This document shows positions 1 through 11,129 of a stretch of 64,000 nucleotides of DNA, piece after piece. The translations under genes were made by a program, and so were the position numbers. The DNA is taken from positions 1-64,000 of the forward strand of contig NZ_JAJVKW010000007.1 in the NCBI RefSeq assembly GCF_024198255.1, given 5' to 3'. Origin of the DNA: Myxococcus guangdongensis (GTDB lineage Bacteria > Myxococcota > Myxococcia > Myxococcales > Myxococcaceae). Each line of letters starts with the position of its first letter. The first letter of the stretch is position 1. Under the pieces are notes generated by a model. The model worked only from the letters and a program-made list of their open reading frames with translations. It was not told the origin of the DNA and did no database searches.

Positions 1-1
1 G

Positions 2-1066
2 GCGGAGGTGTTCAGCGAGGTGCTGGGAGCGAAGCGAGTCGGGAGGAAGGACGACTTCTTCGAGCTGGGAGGGCACTCGCTGCTGGCGACGCAGGTGGTG
101 GCGCGAGTGCGCGCACTCACCGGTATCGACCTCCCACTGCGCGCACTCTTCGAGGCCCCCACGGTCGAACAACTCGCGTCATGGCTCGAAGTCTCCCGCG
201 GTGACAGTCCCGCCCGAGACTGCGTGACGTTGCAGTCCGAGGGTACGGGCACGCCGGTGTTCCTCGTTCACGCAGTCGGCGGAGCCGTGGGGCCCTACCG
301 GTTGCTCTCGCGGTGGATGGGCACGGACCGACCGGTCTACGCCTTCCAGTCGCCGGGGCTCGACGGCATCGAGCCACCCCTCGAACACATGGACGCGCTC
401 GTGCGGCGATACGTGGCCGCCATGAGAACCGTGCAGCCGGAGGGCCCCTATGTGCTCGGGGGCTGGTCCATGGGCGGCGTCGTGGCCTTCGAAATGGCGC
501 GTGAACTCGAGCGTCAGGGACAGCGTGTCGAGAAGCTCGTGCTCCTCGACAGCTTCGCGTCCACGGATGAATTGCTCACGCAAGGACCCGACGATGCGCT
601 GCTCCTCGCGGGGATGGCGATGGACCTCGCCCGGACGGCGGGAGTCGAGTCGACGCTCCGGCCCGAGTCACTCGCGGGGCTCTCCGAAGACGAGCAGCTC
701 ACGCGCGTCATCGCGCATGCACGGGAGTCCGGGTGGCTTCCCCGCGAGCTCCAGGACGCGGACCTCCGAGCCTGGCGCGACGTGACCCGAGCGAACCTCC
801 GGGTCCTGTCCACGTTCCGTCCAGGGAACTACGGAGGCTCTGTGTTGTTGCTGCGCGCGAAGGACGCGAAGCGGGAGCGCTCGGTGGAGCCGACCCACGG
901 ATGGTCTCGCTTCGTGGCCCAGGAGAAGCTCGAGGTCGAGGACGTCCCGGGTACCCACTACAGCCTGCTGCACGCTCCGCACGTCCAGGCCCTGGCCGCG
1001 CGAATCGTGAAGCACGTCTCCGGGCCCTTCCCTCTGCGGGACGACGAACGGAACAAAGGCGCCTGA
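2..1066 (+). CDS. Nonribosomal peptide synthetase, C-terminal carrier and thioesterase domains (5' partial)
   Basis: The reading frame is open from the first bases of the window, so this is the 3' end of a much longer gene. The first 60 residues are the end of a peptidyl carrier domain: the core motif [15 protein letters not shown] carries the serine that takes the phosphopantetheine arm. After a short linker comes a type I alpha/beta-hydrolase thioesterase of about 250 residues, with its nucleophile elbow GGWSMGG and a late catalytic histidine in GTHYSLL. Such a domain releases the finished peptide by hydrolysis or cyclisation and marks the last module of an assembly line. The product cannot be deduced because the adenylation domains lie outside the window. 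The gene ends just before an unrelated minus-strand pair, so the biosynthetic cluster probably ends here or continues only upstream. Confidence 0.93.
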   Translation, partial: AEVFSEVLGAKRVGRKDDFFELGGHSLLATQVVARVRALTGIDLPLRALFEAPTVEQLASWLEVSRGDSPARDCVTLQSEGTGTPVFLVHAVGGAVGPYRLLSRWMGTDRPVYAFQSPGLDGIEPPLEHMDALVRRYVAAMRTVQPEGPYVLGGWSMGGVVAFEMARELERQGQRVEKLVLLDSFASTDELLTQGPDDALLLAGMAMDLARTAGVESTLRPESLAGLSEDEQLTRVIAHARESGWLPRELQDADLRAWRDVTRANLRVLSTFRPGNYGGSVLLLRAKDAKRERSVEPTHGWSRFVAQEKLEVEDVPGTHYSLLHAPHVQALAARIVKHVSGPFPLRDDERNKGA

Positions 1067-1128
1067 GCATCCTCAGTGCCTCGTCCCCTCGGCATGGGCA
1101 CTCGCGCGCGGTACCTGGCGACGAGTGC

Positions 1129-1596
1129 CTATTGCCTCGTCGCGAGGTGCTGCTCGAGCCGCGCGAGCGTCTGCTGGCCACCTTCGATGGCGTACTTCGC
1201 CGCCTGCTCGCGTGCTTCGACGGTGGGCAGCGTGTGCTGCATCGTGACGCGCGTCTTCCCCGCCTCATCCTGGAAGGTGACGACGGCCTTGAACAGCACC
1301 TCGCCTTCCTTCGTGCCGTGATCCCACTCGAGCCGCTCGTTGGGGACGACCTTCGTGTAGACGATGTGGTTCGCGTAGTCGGTGCCATCGGGCCCGTGCA
1401 TGGTGAACCTCCACGCGCCACCCGGACGCACCTCCTTGCTCACCGTGGTCGTGCGGAAGCCATTCGGCCCCCACCAATGGGAGATCATCTCCGCGTCGGT
1501 GAACGCCTGGAAGACCAGGGCGCGTGGGGCGTTGATGAGCCGCGAGAGCTCCAGCTGCCGCTTCGCGAGTTCGTTGAGGTCGAGCGCTGCGTTCAT
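1129..1596 (-). CDS. SRPBCC (AHSA1-type) domain protein
   Basis: This 155-residue protein has the features of the AHSA1/START-like SRPBCC fold: an early SRLINAPRALVFQAFTD stretch, the conserved HWWGPNGF segment around residue 40, a central GTDYANH strand, and a C-terminal amphipathic helix. Proteins of this family bind hydrophobic ligands in a deep cavity. The role of those paired with ArsR regulators is mostly unknown. The start is supported by GAGGAG upstream. It lies 17 bases downstream of the ArsR gene on the same strand, an arrangement common across bacteria in which regulator and ligand-binding protein are co-transcribed. Transcription very likely starts at the operator-containing promoter in front of the ArsR gene. 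Specific ligand: unknown. Confidence 0.88.
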   Translation of the reverse strand: MNAALDLNELAKRQLELSRLINAPRALVFQAFTDAEMISHWWGPNGFRTTTVSKEVRPGGAWRFTMHGPDGTDYANHIVYTKVVPNERLEWDHGTKEGEVLFKAVVTFQDEAGKTRVTMQHTLPTVEAREQAAKYAIEGGQQTLARLEQHLATRQ

Positions 1597-1613
1597 GGGT
1601 GTGCTCCTCGTTC

Positions 1614-1982
1614 CTACTTCTTCGGGGTTGGAACCTTGCGGGCGCGCGTCGGGCGCTGCTGCCCCTGGACATCGGCGAGGTAGTCCTCGAGTCGGTCGAG
1701 GCTGGCCTCCCAGAACTCGCGATAGTCCTCGAGCCAGTCATTCGCGACCTTCAGTGGCTTCGGTGCGAGTCGGCAGGGGCGCCACTGGGCCTCGCGGCTC
1801 CGCGTAATCAGCCCCGCGCGCTCGAGCACCTTGAGGTGCTTCGTCACGGCGGGGAGGCTCATGTCGAAGGGCTGTGCGAGCTCCGTGACGGAGGTCTCCC
1901 CCTTCGAGAGTCGCGCGAGGATCGCGCGGCGGGTCGGGTCCGCCAGTGCGGCGAAGGTGGCGCTGAGTGGGTCGGTCGTCAT
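1614..1982 (-). CDS. ArsR-family winged-helix repressor
   Basis: A 122-residue winged-helix regulator of the ArsR/SmtB superfamily. The N-terminus has the family hallmark ALADPTRRAILARL, followed by the recognition helix region MSLPAVTKHLKVLERAGLI. I see no cysteine or histidine metal-binding cluster (no ELCVC motif), so it is not an obvious metal sensor. It fits the group that accompanies SRPBCC proteins. The C-terminal tail is basic (RARKVPTPKK). It is the first gene of a two-gene minus-strand operon, and the region directly upstream contains repeated GGTTA/TAACC half-sites, so autoregulation is likely. Confidence 0.92.
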   Translation of the reverse strand: MTTDPLSATFAALADPTRRAILARLSKGETSVTELAQPFDMSLPAVTKHLKVLERAGLITRSREAQWRPCRLAPKPLKVANDWLEDYREFWEASLDRLEDYLADVQGQQRPTRARKVPTPKK

Positions 1983-1987
1983 GGCTT

Positions 1988-2020
1988 GGTTAACCTGTCG
2001 TTAAAATAACCATCTGGTTA
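1988..2020 (-). promoter_or_regulatory. Probable operator for the ArsR/SRPBCC operon
   Basis: Just upstream of the ArsR start is an AT-rich patch in otherwise GC-rich DNA. It holds the perfect palindrome GGTTAACC (1988-1995) and the inverted repeat TAACC-ATCT-GGTTA (2007-2020). The half-site is the same in both, as expected for a dimeric repressor that binds two adjacent sites. The overlap with the expected promoter position suggests autorepression. This is inferred from sequence only. Confidence 0.6.
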
Positions 2021-2095
2021 ATAAAAGGGCAAGTGCGAATCGCATCGAGCGGCGCCTGCGCGCCTGCCCCATGAGCAGTTTCGCTGCCGTGCGGC

Positions 2096-3160
2096 TCAGG
2101 GTTGCTGCGTCGACACGTGCGTGGGCGGAGCGGGCGCGAAGGACTCCACGAGCCCCTGGGTCATCGCCGTGGCGAAGACCTCCAACGTGCGCTCCTCGCG
2201 CCAGCGCGCGGCCTCCTCGAAGTCGAGCGCGTGGTGCGTCTCCACGATGACCGAGGGCATCGTCGGCTTGCGCAGGACGAAGATCTGCCGGTGTGAGGGC
2301 TCACGGGACACGAAGACGCCGGGCTGCGCGGTGTCGGTGGCGTAGAGGCCCACGTAGTCCACGCCGTCGTAGTGGAGGAACCCTCCGCGCGACAGGTTCC
2401 GCGCCAGCGCTCGCGCGAGCTCCGCGCGGCGCCCCTGGAGTGGCGCGGGCGCATCCTCGGACCAGAGCACGCTGAAGCCAGGCGTCGTGTCCTGCCGGTT
2501 GCACGCCTGTCCTTCGGCGGGCGCCCACGGCTGCGACGTGCCTCGCGAGTCCGAGTGCAGGCTCACGAACACGTGCGCGCCCCAACGCTCCGCATCGGCG
2601 AGCCGGTTCGCGTACGGCACCCGCTGTCCTGGCTCACGGCTGATGCGCACCTCGAAGTGCCCCGTGGCCACGAGCCGCCGCGCCAGGTCCCGCGCCACGC
2701 GCAACGTGAAGACCTCCTCGTCCTCGCAGGTGACGGAGCGGTTGCCCGTGTTCCCCTCGGCGCCATGCCCCGCGTCCAGGTACACCCGACGTCGCGCGAA
2801 GCCCTTGGGCACGCTCGCGGGGACGAGCGTCAAGGTGGCGCCCGGCGCGGGCCACCTCGCGGAGGGAGGCGGCGTCCCAGCCTCGCCCCGGGTTTCGGGC
2901 GCCCGCGGACTCGAGGGTGGCTCGACCACCGTCTCCGGTGCGCGCATCGGCGCGTGGGGAAGGGAGCCCCTCGTGCCCTCCACGGACTCCCGGATGGCGC
3001 TCGGGTCGACGGGGAGCGCGCTCCGCTCCGGCGCTTCGGCTGGGGAGCGGGCCGCGTGCGTCGAGGCATCGGGGGCGACGTCGCTCGAGGCGCGCATGCA
3101 GGCGGTGCCCGTGAGCAGCAAGACTCCCAGTCCCCACACTCCAGCGGCGGATGTCGGCAT
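2096..3160 (-). CDS. N-acetylmuramoyl-L-alanine amidase (Amidase_3) lipoprotein
   Basis: A 354-residue predicted lipoprotein. The N-terminus has a hydrophobic stretch ending in the lipobox-like LLLTGTAC, followed by a proline/alanine-rich linker of about 100 residues. The rest is an Amidase_3 (AmiC-like) zinc peptidase domain: zinc ligands in DAGHGAEGN, the glutamate in CEDEEVF, and SLHSDS, with the catalytic glutamate near VIVETHH. It would cleave the amide bond between N-acetylmuramic acid and the stem peptide in the periplasm, which could serve cell separation, remodelling or prey lysis. The ATG at 3160 was chosen because it places the lipoprotein signal at the N-terminus. An open frame continues further upstream but lacks protein-like features. 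It is divergent from the helicase gene, with 149 bases between them. Confidence 0.87.
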   Translation of the reverse strand: MPTSAAGVWGLGVLLLTGTACMRASSDVAPDASTHAARSPAEAPERSALPVDPSAIRESVEGTRGSLPHAPMRAPETVVEPPSSPRAPETRGEAGTPPPSARWPAPGATLTLVPASVPKGFARRRVYLDAGHGAEGNTGNRSVTCEDEEVFTLRVARDLARRLVATGHFEVRISREPGQRVPYANRLADAERWGAHVFVSLHSDSRGTSQPWAPAEGQACNRQDTTPGFSVLWSEDAPAPLQGRRAELARALARNLSRGGFLHYDGVDYVGLYATDTAQPGVFVSREPSHRQIFVLRKPTMPSVIVETHHALDFEEAARWREERTLEVFATAMTQGLVESFAPAPPTHVSTQQP

Positions 3161-3309
3161 GGCAGGTTCGACGCCTGGCGAACGAGCGTCGTTCCGCAGT
3201 GTGACCCGGAATGACGGGAAAGCGGAAGCCCGTGTGAGGAGCCCGCCTGCCCGGCCGCCATGTCGTCGCGCTTGCGTTTCCGTCGCGCATCGCGAAGAAG
3301 CGGGGAGCC

Positions 3310-6300
3310 ATGTCCGTGGAGCGCCCGCAGCCCGATTCCTCCGCTGTCCCACACTTCGCCACGGAAGGCGCCCTGCGCTCCTGGTTGCGCGAGCACGGCG
3401 TCGAGCACCTGTCCCGCCTGAGTCTCACGGTGCTGTCGCCCTACGTGGACCCCGCGCTGCTGCCGCAGTCCCGCCCCGCGATGGCTCGCCGCCGGCTGGT
3501 GGAGATGCTCAACGAGGAGGGCCGTACTCGCTGGACGCAGGAGTCCCTGCCGTCGCCGAAGATGAAGGAGCTGCTGCCCCGGCTCGCGTGGCGCTTCGTC
3601 GAACAGGAGCGCAAGCAGGCGGAGGAGACCCACGCCTCGCTCGCCGCGCGACTGGCGCCTCCCGAGGACTCGCGCACGCACCGCGTCCATGGCCTGTTGT
3701 TGGACCTGCGCTCCCGCGCGCCCGCCACCGTGGCCTCGCGTCCCTTGCACGCGCTGCAACTGGAGTCGCTCCAACACGACGCCGAGCTCCCCGGCTTCCG
3801 CTTCCGTGAGACGCGCTGCTCGGAGCTGCCCTACGGCTCGCAGATGGGCTTCATCCTCCCCGAGGCCCGGCTGACCTTCACGCCCTCCGTTGCGCAGGGT
3901 GACTGCACCTGTGGCGCGCCGCCGTGTGTCCACCTCGTCGCCGCCATCGACACGGTGCTCTTGTGGCTGAACCAGCCCTGGACCGAGGGCTTCGGCGAGA
4001 CACTCGAGGAGCTGGTGCGACCGGGTTGGGACCGCACGCTGAGGGCGCTGGAGCGCGCGCTCGACGAAGGGACGGGCAGCGGCGCGGCGGTGGAGGTCTC
4101 CTGGCGCGTCGACGTCATCGAGGGCTACGGCGTGGAGGTCCACCCGTACGTGCACCGGCGCAACAAGAAGGGCCAGCGCTCCACGGGGGCCAAGGTGAGC
4201 CGCCGCAAGCTCCTCCAGGAGCATGGCTCGCAGCTCTCCTCGCTCGACGCGCGTCTCGCGTCGCTGCTGCCGGATGGCGACGCGCCGGCCTCGCGCGCGC
4301 TGCTGCTGGAGCTGGTGGACCATCCCCGGCTGTACCAGGAGGGGACGCAGGACCTGCTGGTCCAGGTGGACCGCGCCAAGGTGGGCATCGTCGCGGCGGA
4401 GCGGGGCGGCACCGTCGTCGTCTCCGCGGGCGTGGATGGCGCGAGCCTGCCCGCGTCCATGGTGGACCGCGTGCGCCGCTCGAAGCCGGAGGAGGCCCTC
4501 TTCCTCTGGGACGAGGGCGCGCGCAGGCTCACCGTGCTGGACGCGGGGCCGGAGGTCCGGGCGCTCGTCTCCGTGCTCCAGCGCCACGGCAACGTCTTCC
4601 CACCCGAGAGCCACGGCGTGCTGCTGGAGAAGCTGGCGAAGCTCTCGGTGCGCCTGCCGGTGGCGATGCCTCGCGGCGTCATGGGCGAGAAGCTGCCTTC
4701 GCTCCAGCTCCCGGTGCTGCGCTTCGAACTCGAGCCTGGCAGCGCGGTGCGCGTGGAGCTGCGCGTGCGGGCGCTCCCGGACAGCATCAGCTTCATCCCC
4801 GGCGAGGGGCCGCGGGACGTGTACCTGCGCCGGGGCCTGGAGCCCGTCCACACGGTGCGCGACTTCGTGAAGGAGCTCGCGGTGGCACACGCGCTCCAGG
4901 TGAGTCTGCCTCTCGCCGCCGCGGAGGCGCAGGCGCTGCCGTTCAGTTTCTCGTTCCCGAACGTCCAGGGCGCGCTCGGGCTCTTGTCCGCGTGTCAGTC
5001 CCTGGAGTCGCCGCCGGAGCTGGAGTGGGGTGGCTCACCGCTGCGCCTCGTGGGCTCTCACGGCGCGAGCGCGCTGCGAATCACGGTGGAGCGCAAGCGC
5101 GACTGGTTCGGCGTGCTCGGAGGTCTGTCGGTGCAAGGCGAGCGCGTGGAGATGGCGCGCCTGCTGGACGCCGCGCGTCGCAAGGAGCGCTTCGTCCAGG
5201 TGAAGGACCAGACCTACGTGGAGGTCGAGGAGGCGCTGCGGCAGCACCTGGAGCGCCTGGCGGACCACGCCCACCTGTCGCGCCACGGACTGGAAGTGGG
5301 CCCGGCCGCGGCGGAGTCGCTGTCCGCCCTGGGCAGCGCGGGCGCGACGCTGGACGCGGACGCGACGTGGAGGGGACTCGTCGAGCGCATCTTCGCCGCC
5401 CGGGAGCTGAAGCCGAAGGTCCCCGCCACGCTGAAGACGGACCTGCGCGACTACCAGGTCGAGGGCTTCCGCTGGCTCACCCGGCTGGCGTCGTGGGGCG
5501 CGGGCGCCGTGCTCGCGGACGACATGGGTCTGGGCAAGACGGTGCAGGCGCTGGCCGTGCTGCTGGAGCGCTCGAAGCTGGGGCCCGCGCTGGTGCTAGC
5601 GCCCACCTCCGTGGCCTTCAACTGGATGGACGAGGCGAAGCGCTTCGCGCCGTCGCTGAAGATGCGCCTCTTCTCCGAGGCCGCGGACCGGGGCGGGCTG
5701 CTCGAGCGGCTGGGGCCTCGCGACGTGCTCGTGCTGAGCTATGGCCTCTTGACGCGCGACATCGGCCGGCTGTCCGAGCTGCGCTTCGCCACGCTCGTCT
5801 TCGACGAGGCCCAGGCCCTGAAGAACGCGGGCACGCACCGCTTCCGCGCCGCGCGAGCGCTGCAGGCGGACTTCAAGTTCGCCCTCTCCGGCACCCCGCT
5901 GGAGAACCACCTGGGCGAGCTGTGGAGTGTCTTCTCGCTCGTCTTCCCCGGGCTGCTCGGCAGCCACGACGCCTTCCGCACGCGCTTCGCGATTCCCATC
6001 GAGCGCAGGGTGGACCCCACCGCGGCGCCCGCGCTGGCGAGGGTGCTGCAACCCTTCCTCCTGCGCCGCACCAAGGCCCAGGTGGAGGCGCAGCTGCCGC
6101 CGCGCACGGACATCCGCGTGCCCGTCGTCCTCTCCACCCAGGAGTGGACCATGTACGAGGACGCGCGGTTGGCGGCGCTCTCCTCGCTGGAGTCCGCCCC
6201 GGAGGTGCTGCGCGAGCGGCAGTCGCGCGAGCTGGAGCGCCGCTTCGAGGTGCTCGCCGCGCTCACCCGACTGCGCCTGCTGGCCTCGCACCCGCGCCTC

Positions 6301-6879
6301 TACGACGCTGAGTCCCGCGTGGAGTCCTCCAAGCTGGAGCGCTTCATGGAGCTCGTCGAGGAGCTCCGCGCCGAGGGCCACCGCGCGCTCGTCTTCAGCC
6401 AGTTCACCTCACACCTGGCCCTGGTGCGCGAGGTGCTGGACGCGCGTGGCATCCGCTACGACTACCTGGACGGCTCGTCCACGCCCAAGGCCCGCGAGCA
6501 GGCCGTGCGCTCCTTCCAGGACGGCACCGCGCCCCTGTTCCTCATCTCGCTCAAGGCCGGCGGCTTCGGCCTCAACCTCACCGCCGCCAACACCGTCATC
6601 CACCTGGACCCGTGGTGGAACCCGGCCGTGGAGGATCAGGCGTCGGACCGCGCGCACCGCATCGGCCAGGAGCGCCCCGTCACCGTCTACCGCCTGGTGG
6701 CGCGAGGCACCATCGAGGAGCAGATGCTGTCGCTCCACGAGCACAAGCGCGCGCTCGTCGCGGACGTGCTCGAGGGCAAGGACGGCGCCGGGCGGCTCTC
6801 CACGAAGGAGCTGCTCGGCCTCTTGTCCCAGCGGCTCGCGGGCCCGGACGAGGAAGACGTCCCTCGGACCCGGCACTGA
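3310..6879 (+). CDS. SNF2-family DEAD/DEAH-like helicase with SWIM zinc finger
   Basis: A 1189-residue Swi2/Snf2 ATPase. An N-terminal region of about 700 residues contains a SWIM-type zinc finger (C199-x-C201, C206-x-H208, in CTCGAPPCVH). The ATPase core starts near residue 710: DYQVEGFRWL, Walker A DDMGLGKT (Lys about 743), Walker B FDEAQ (about 832), LSGTPLENHL, and in the C-terminal RecA lobe SQFTSHL, LKAGGFGLNLT and the arginine-finger segment DRAHRIGQ. Bacterial members (RapA/HepA-like, SWIM-SNF2) move along double-stranded DNA and remodel protein-DNA complexes; the precise target of this one is unknown. The start has GGGGAG just upstream. It converges with lonV across a hairpin terminator. 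Confidence 0.93.
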   Translation: MSVERPQPDSSAVPHFATEGALRSWLREHGVEHLSRLSLTVLSPYVDPALLPQSRPAMARRRLVEMLNEEGRTRWTQESLPSPKMKELLPRLAWRFVEQERKQAEETHASLAARLAPPEDSRTHRVHGLLLDLRSRAPATVASRPLHALQLESLQHDAELPGFRFRETRCSELPYGSQMGFILPEARLTFTPSVAQGDCTCGAPPCVHLVAAIDTVLLWLNQPWTEGFGETLEELVRPGWDRTLRALERALDEGTGSGAAVEVSWRVDVIEGYGVEVHPYVHRRNKKGQRSTGAKVSRRKLLQEHGSQLSSLDARLASLLPDGDAPASRALLLELVDHPRLYQEGTQDLLVQVDRAKVGIVAAERGGTVVVSAGVDGASLPASMVDRVRRSKPEEALFLWDEGARRLTVLDAGPEVRALVSVLQRHGNVFPPESHGVLLEKLAKLSVRLPVAMPRGVMGEKLPSLQLPVLRFELEPGSAVRVELRVRALPDSISFIPGEGPRDVYLRRGLEPVHTVRDFVKELAVAHALQVSLPLAAAEAQALPFSFSFPNVQGALGLLSACQSLESPPELEWGGSPLRLVGSHGASALRITVERKRDWFGVLGGLSVQGERVEMARLLDAARRKERFVQVKDQTYVEVEEALRQHLERLADHAHLSRHGLEVGPAAAESLSALGSAGATLDADATWRGLVERIFAARELKPKVPATLKTDLRDYQVEGFRWLTRLASWGAGAVLADDMGLGKTVQALAVLLERSKLGPALVLAPTSVAFNWMDEAKRFAPSLKMRLFSEAADRGGLLERLGPRDVLVLSYGLLTRDIGRLSELRFATLVFDEAQALKNAGTHRFRAARALQADFKFALSGTPLENHLGELWSVFSLVFPGLLGSHDAFRTRFAIPIERRVDPTAAPALARVLQPFLLRRTKAQVEAQLPPRTDIRVPVVLSTQEWTMYEDARLAALSSLESAPEVLRERQSRELERRFEVLAALTRLRLLASHPRLYDAESRVESSKLERFMELVEELRAEGHRALVFSQFTSHLALVREVLDARGIRYDYLDGSSTPKAREQAVRSFQDGTAPLFLISLKAGGFGLNLTAANTVIHLDPWWNPAVEDQASDRAHRIGQERPVTVYRLVARGTIEEQMLSLHEHKRALVADVLEGKDGAGRLSTKELLGLLSQRLAGPDEEDVPRTRH

Positions 6880-6908
6880 AAGCAGGGGAGGGCACCCCGC
6901 AAAGACAA

Positions 6909-6939
6909 CGGGCAGGTCCCTCATGGAGGAACCTGCCCG
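6909..6939 (-). terminator. Hairpin terminator between convergent SNF2 and lonV genes
   Basis: A nine-base-pair perfect stem CGGGCAGGT / ACCTGCCCG (6909-6917 with 6931-6939). After one mismatch the pairing continues around a small ATG loop. On the minus strand it is followed by TTGTCTTT, which suits an intrinsic terminator for lonV. The plus-strand gene ends 30 bases before it, so it may act in both directions. Confidence 0.7.
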
Positions 6940-6973
6940 CGTCAGGCTTCGAGTCGCTGAAGTCCGCCTCGCG

Positions 6974-9466
<2,493 letters not shown>

Positions 9467-9728
9467 GAAGTTCGGCCTCTTCCTTCTTCAAGCCCGGCCC
9501 TACGAGCGGCCAGGCCGGTGAACATCTGTCGGTTTTCTGCGGCAGATGAACCAACGTAACAACCAAAACGGCTGTGGCAAACGCCGTGTACGATTTTCCA
9601 CGCTCAAGTCGGATGCCAGACGCTGCGTCCTTGTCTCGCGTCCGGGCCGGGGGTGGGGCATGCTTGCCCCCCCAGCCTCGATGCGACGCACCGCCCGGGT
9701 GCGCCGCTTTCCCCCTCAGGAGGACGCC

Positions 9729-10943
9729 ATGAAGTCCAGAACCCGTGCCCCCCTGCTCCTGTTGCCGGCCCTCTGGGTGGCGTCCTGTACGTCGCCTGTC
9801 GACGAAGCCGGATCCACCTTGCCGGGCAAGTGTCAGAGCGAATCCCCGGTGGTGGCCCCGCAGAAGACGGACATCCTCTTCGTCATCGACAACTCCGGCT
9901 CCATGGCCGAGGAGCAGGCCGGAATCGCCACCGAATTGCCCGCCTTCATCCAGGGCCTGCGCGAGGGCGGCGGCGTCACGCAGGACTTCCGCGTGGGAGT
10001 GATCACCACCTCCGTGTACCGCCGCGTCTTCACCCAGGGTCGGGAGTTCTACTCGGAGTATCCGAGGGAGTCGGGGCTCTTGCAGAAGGTGCCCGCGGCG
10101 GACGGGAGCGCGTCGGAGGACCGCTTCGTCGAGAGCTCGGATCCGAACCTGCTGGAGCGCTTCCGGTTGCTGGTGAAGCAGGGGACGGGGGGCAGCGGGC
10201 AGGAGACCCCCTTCGAGGCCGCCCGACTGGCGGTCTCCGAGCCCCTGACCACCACCTCCATCGCCGAGGGTGGGAACGGAGGCTTCCTGCGGGACGGCGC
10301 GCGGCTGCTCGTCGTGGTGGTGACGGACGAGGAGGACTGCAGCTCCACCGCGCGGCCGCCGCCGGTCATCGTCACGGACGACACGTCGGTGGACAAGTGC
10401 CACGAGGGCGCGGCGCTGCTGACGTCGGTGGAGGAGTATGCGGAGGCCTTCAAGAACCTGCGCGACTCCAAGGGCGGACGTCGGGAGGTGCTGTGGGCCA
10501 CGGTGGGCCCGGTGGCGCTGAGCGACAAGCGGGCGGAGCTGATCCAGGACGTGACGCCGCAGGGCACGTACGTGCGCAACGCGGATTGTCCCACGTCCTA
10601 TGGGCCGGGCTACCGGCATCGGGCGATGTCGGAGAAGTTCGACTCGACCTTCGACAACCTGGACTCCATCTGCCGGGACAACTACCGGGACACGCTCTTG
10701 CACATCGCGGAGCTGGCGGCGGTGGCGCAGAGCCTGGACGTGGTGAACCTGCCGGATCCGCGGCTGGCCCGGGTGGAGATCACCCGCGCCGGGGGCTCGG
10801 TGGAGAGCTGCTCGGTGGCCGCCGGGGACCTGAGCTACGAGCCGTCCGGAGCGGACCGCCCCGCGCGGATCTACTTCGGCGGCAGCTGCCTGCGCCGCGC
10901 GGATGACCAGAAGGTCGAGGTGAAGGTCATCTGCGCCGGCTAG
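9729..10943 (+). CDS. von Willebrand factor A-like lipoprotein
   Basis: A 404-residue lipoprotein. The start at 9729 follows a perfect AGGAGG and gives a signal ending in a lipobox-like LWVASC; an open frame upstream of it is not supported by any signal. Residues from about 45 form a von Willebrand A-type domain with the metal-ion-dependent adhesion site DNSGS in FVIDNSGSMAEE and a later VVVVTDEEDC segment. Several cysteines probably form disulphides. Surface VWA lipoproteins of this kind are abundant in myxobacteria, and their partners are mostly unknown. It is divergent from lonV with a 262-base intergenic region and ends before a long hairpin. Confidence 0.82.
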   Translation: MKSRTRAPLLLLPALWVASCTSPVDEAGSTLPGKCQSESPVVAPQKTDILFVIDNSGSMAEEQAGIATELPAFIQGLREGGGVTQDFRVGVITTSVYRRVFTQGREFYSEYPRESGLLQKVPAADGSASEDRFVESSDPNLLERFRLLVKQGTGGSGQETPFEAARLAVSEPLTTTSIAEGGNGGFLRDGARLLVVVVTDEEDCSSTARPPPVIVTDDTSVDKCHEGAALLTSVEEYAEAFKNLRDSKGGRREVLWATVGPVALSDKRAELIQDVTPQGTYVRNADCPTSYGPGYRHRAMSEKFDSTFDNLDSICRDNYRDTLLHIAELAAVAQSLDVVNLPDPRLARVEITRAGGSVESCSVAAGDLSYEPSGADRPARIYFGGSCLRRADDQKVEVKVICAG

Positions 10944-10953
10944 GTCCGCCGGA

Positions 10954-10993
10954 GGGGTGACGCCCAGGGGCGCGAAAACCCTGGCGTCGCCCC
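10954..10993 (+). terminator. Long hairpin after the VWA lipoprotein gene
   Basis: GGGGTGACGCCCAGGG (from 10954) pairs with CCCTGGCGTCGCCCC (to 10993), with one G-T pair and one bulged C around a loop ending in GAAAA. It lies 11 bases after the stop codon. There is no T tract, so termination would be of the L-shaped type or the hairpin may stabilise the 3' end. Confidence 0.5.
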
Positions 10994-11129
10994 GGTGGAT
11001 CCAAGCCACCACGTCGTGTCGCCGTGCCCATCGCCGTGCGTCCTGTGCGGGCGCACGTCAGACCCGTGAGCATACTGAACCGTCGTGCAGGCGTGCGTTC
11101 GGTGTGTCGGGTCCTGGCGAGGAGGCGAG

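Noticed and set aside
2830-4890. Long antisense frame (686 residues) over the amidase and helicase genes
   Set aside because: High-GC shadow frame rich in Arg, His and Gln with no domain; the helicase and amidase on the other frames have clear motifs.
11000-11129. Possible SOS (LexA) box upstream of imuA
   Set aside because: I found no clear LexA-type palindrome; only a weak candidate that cannot be supported by eye.
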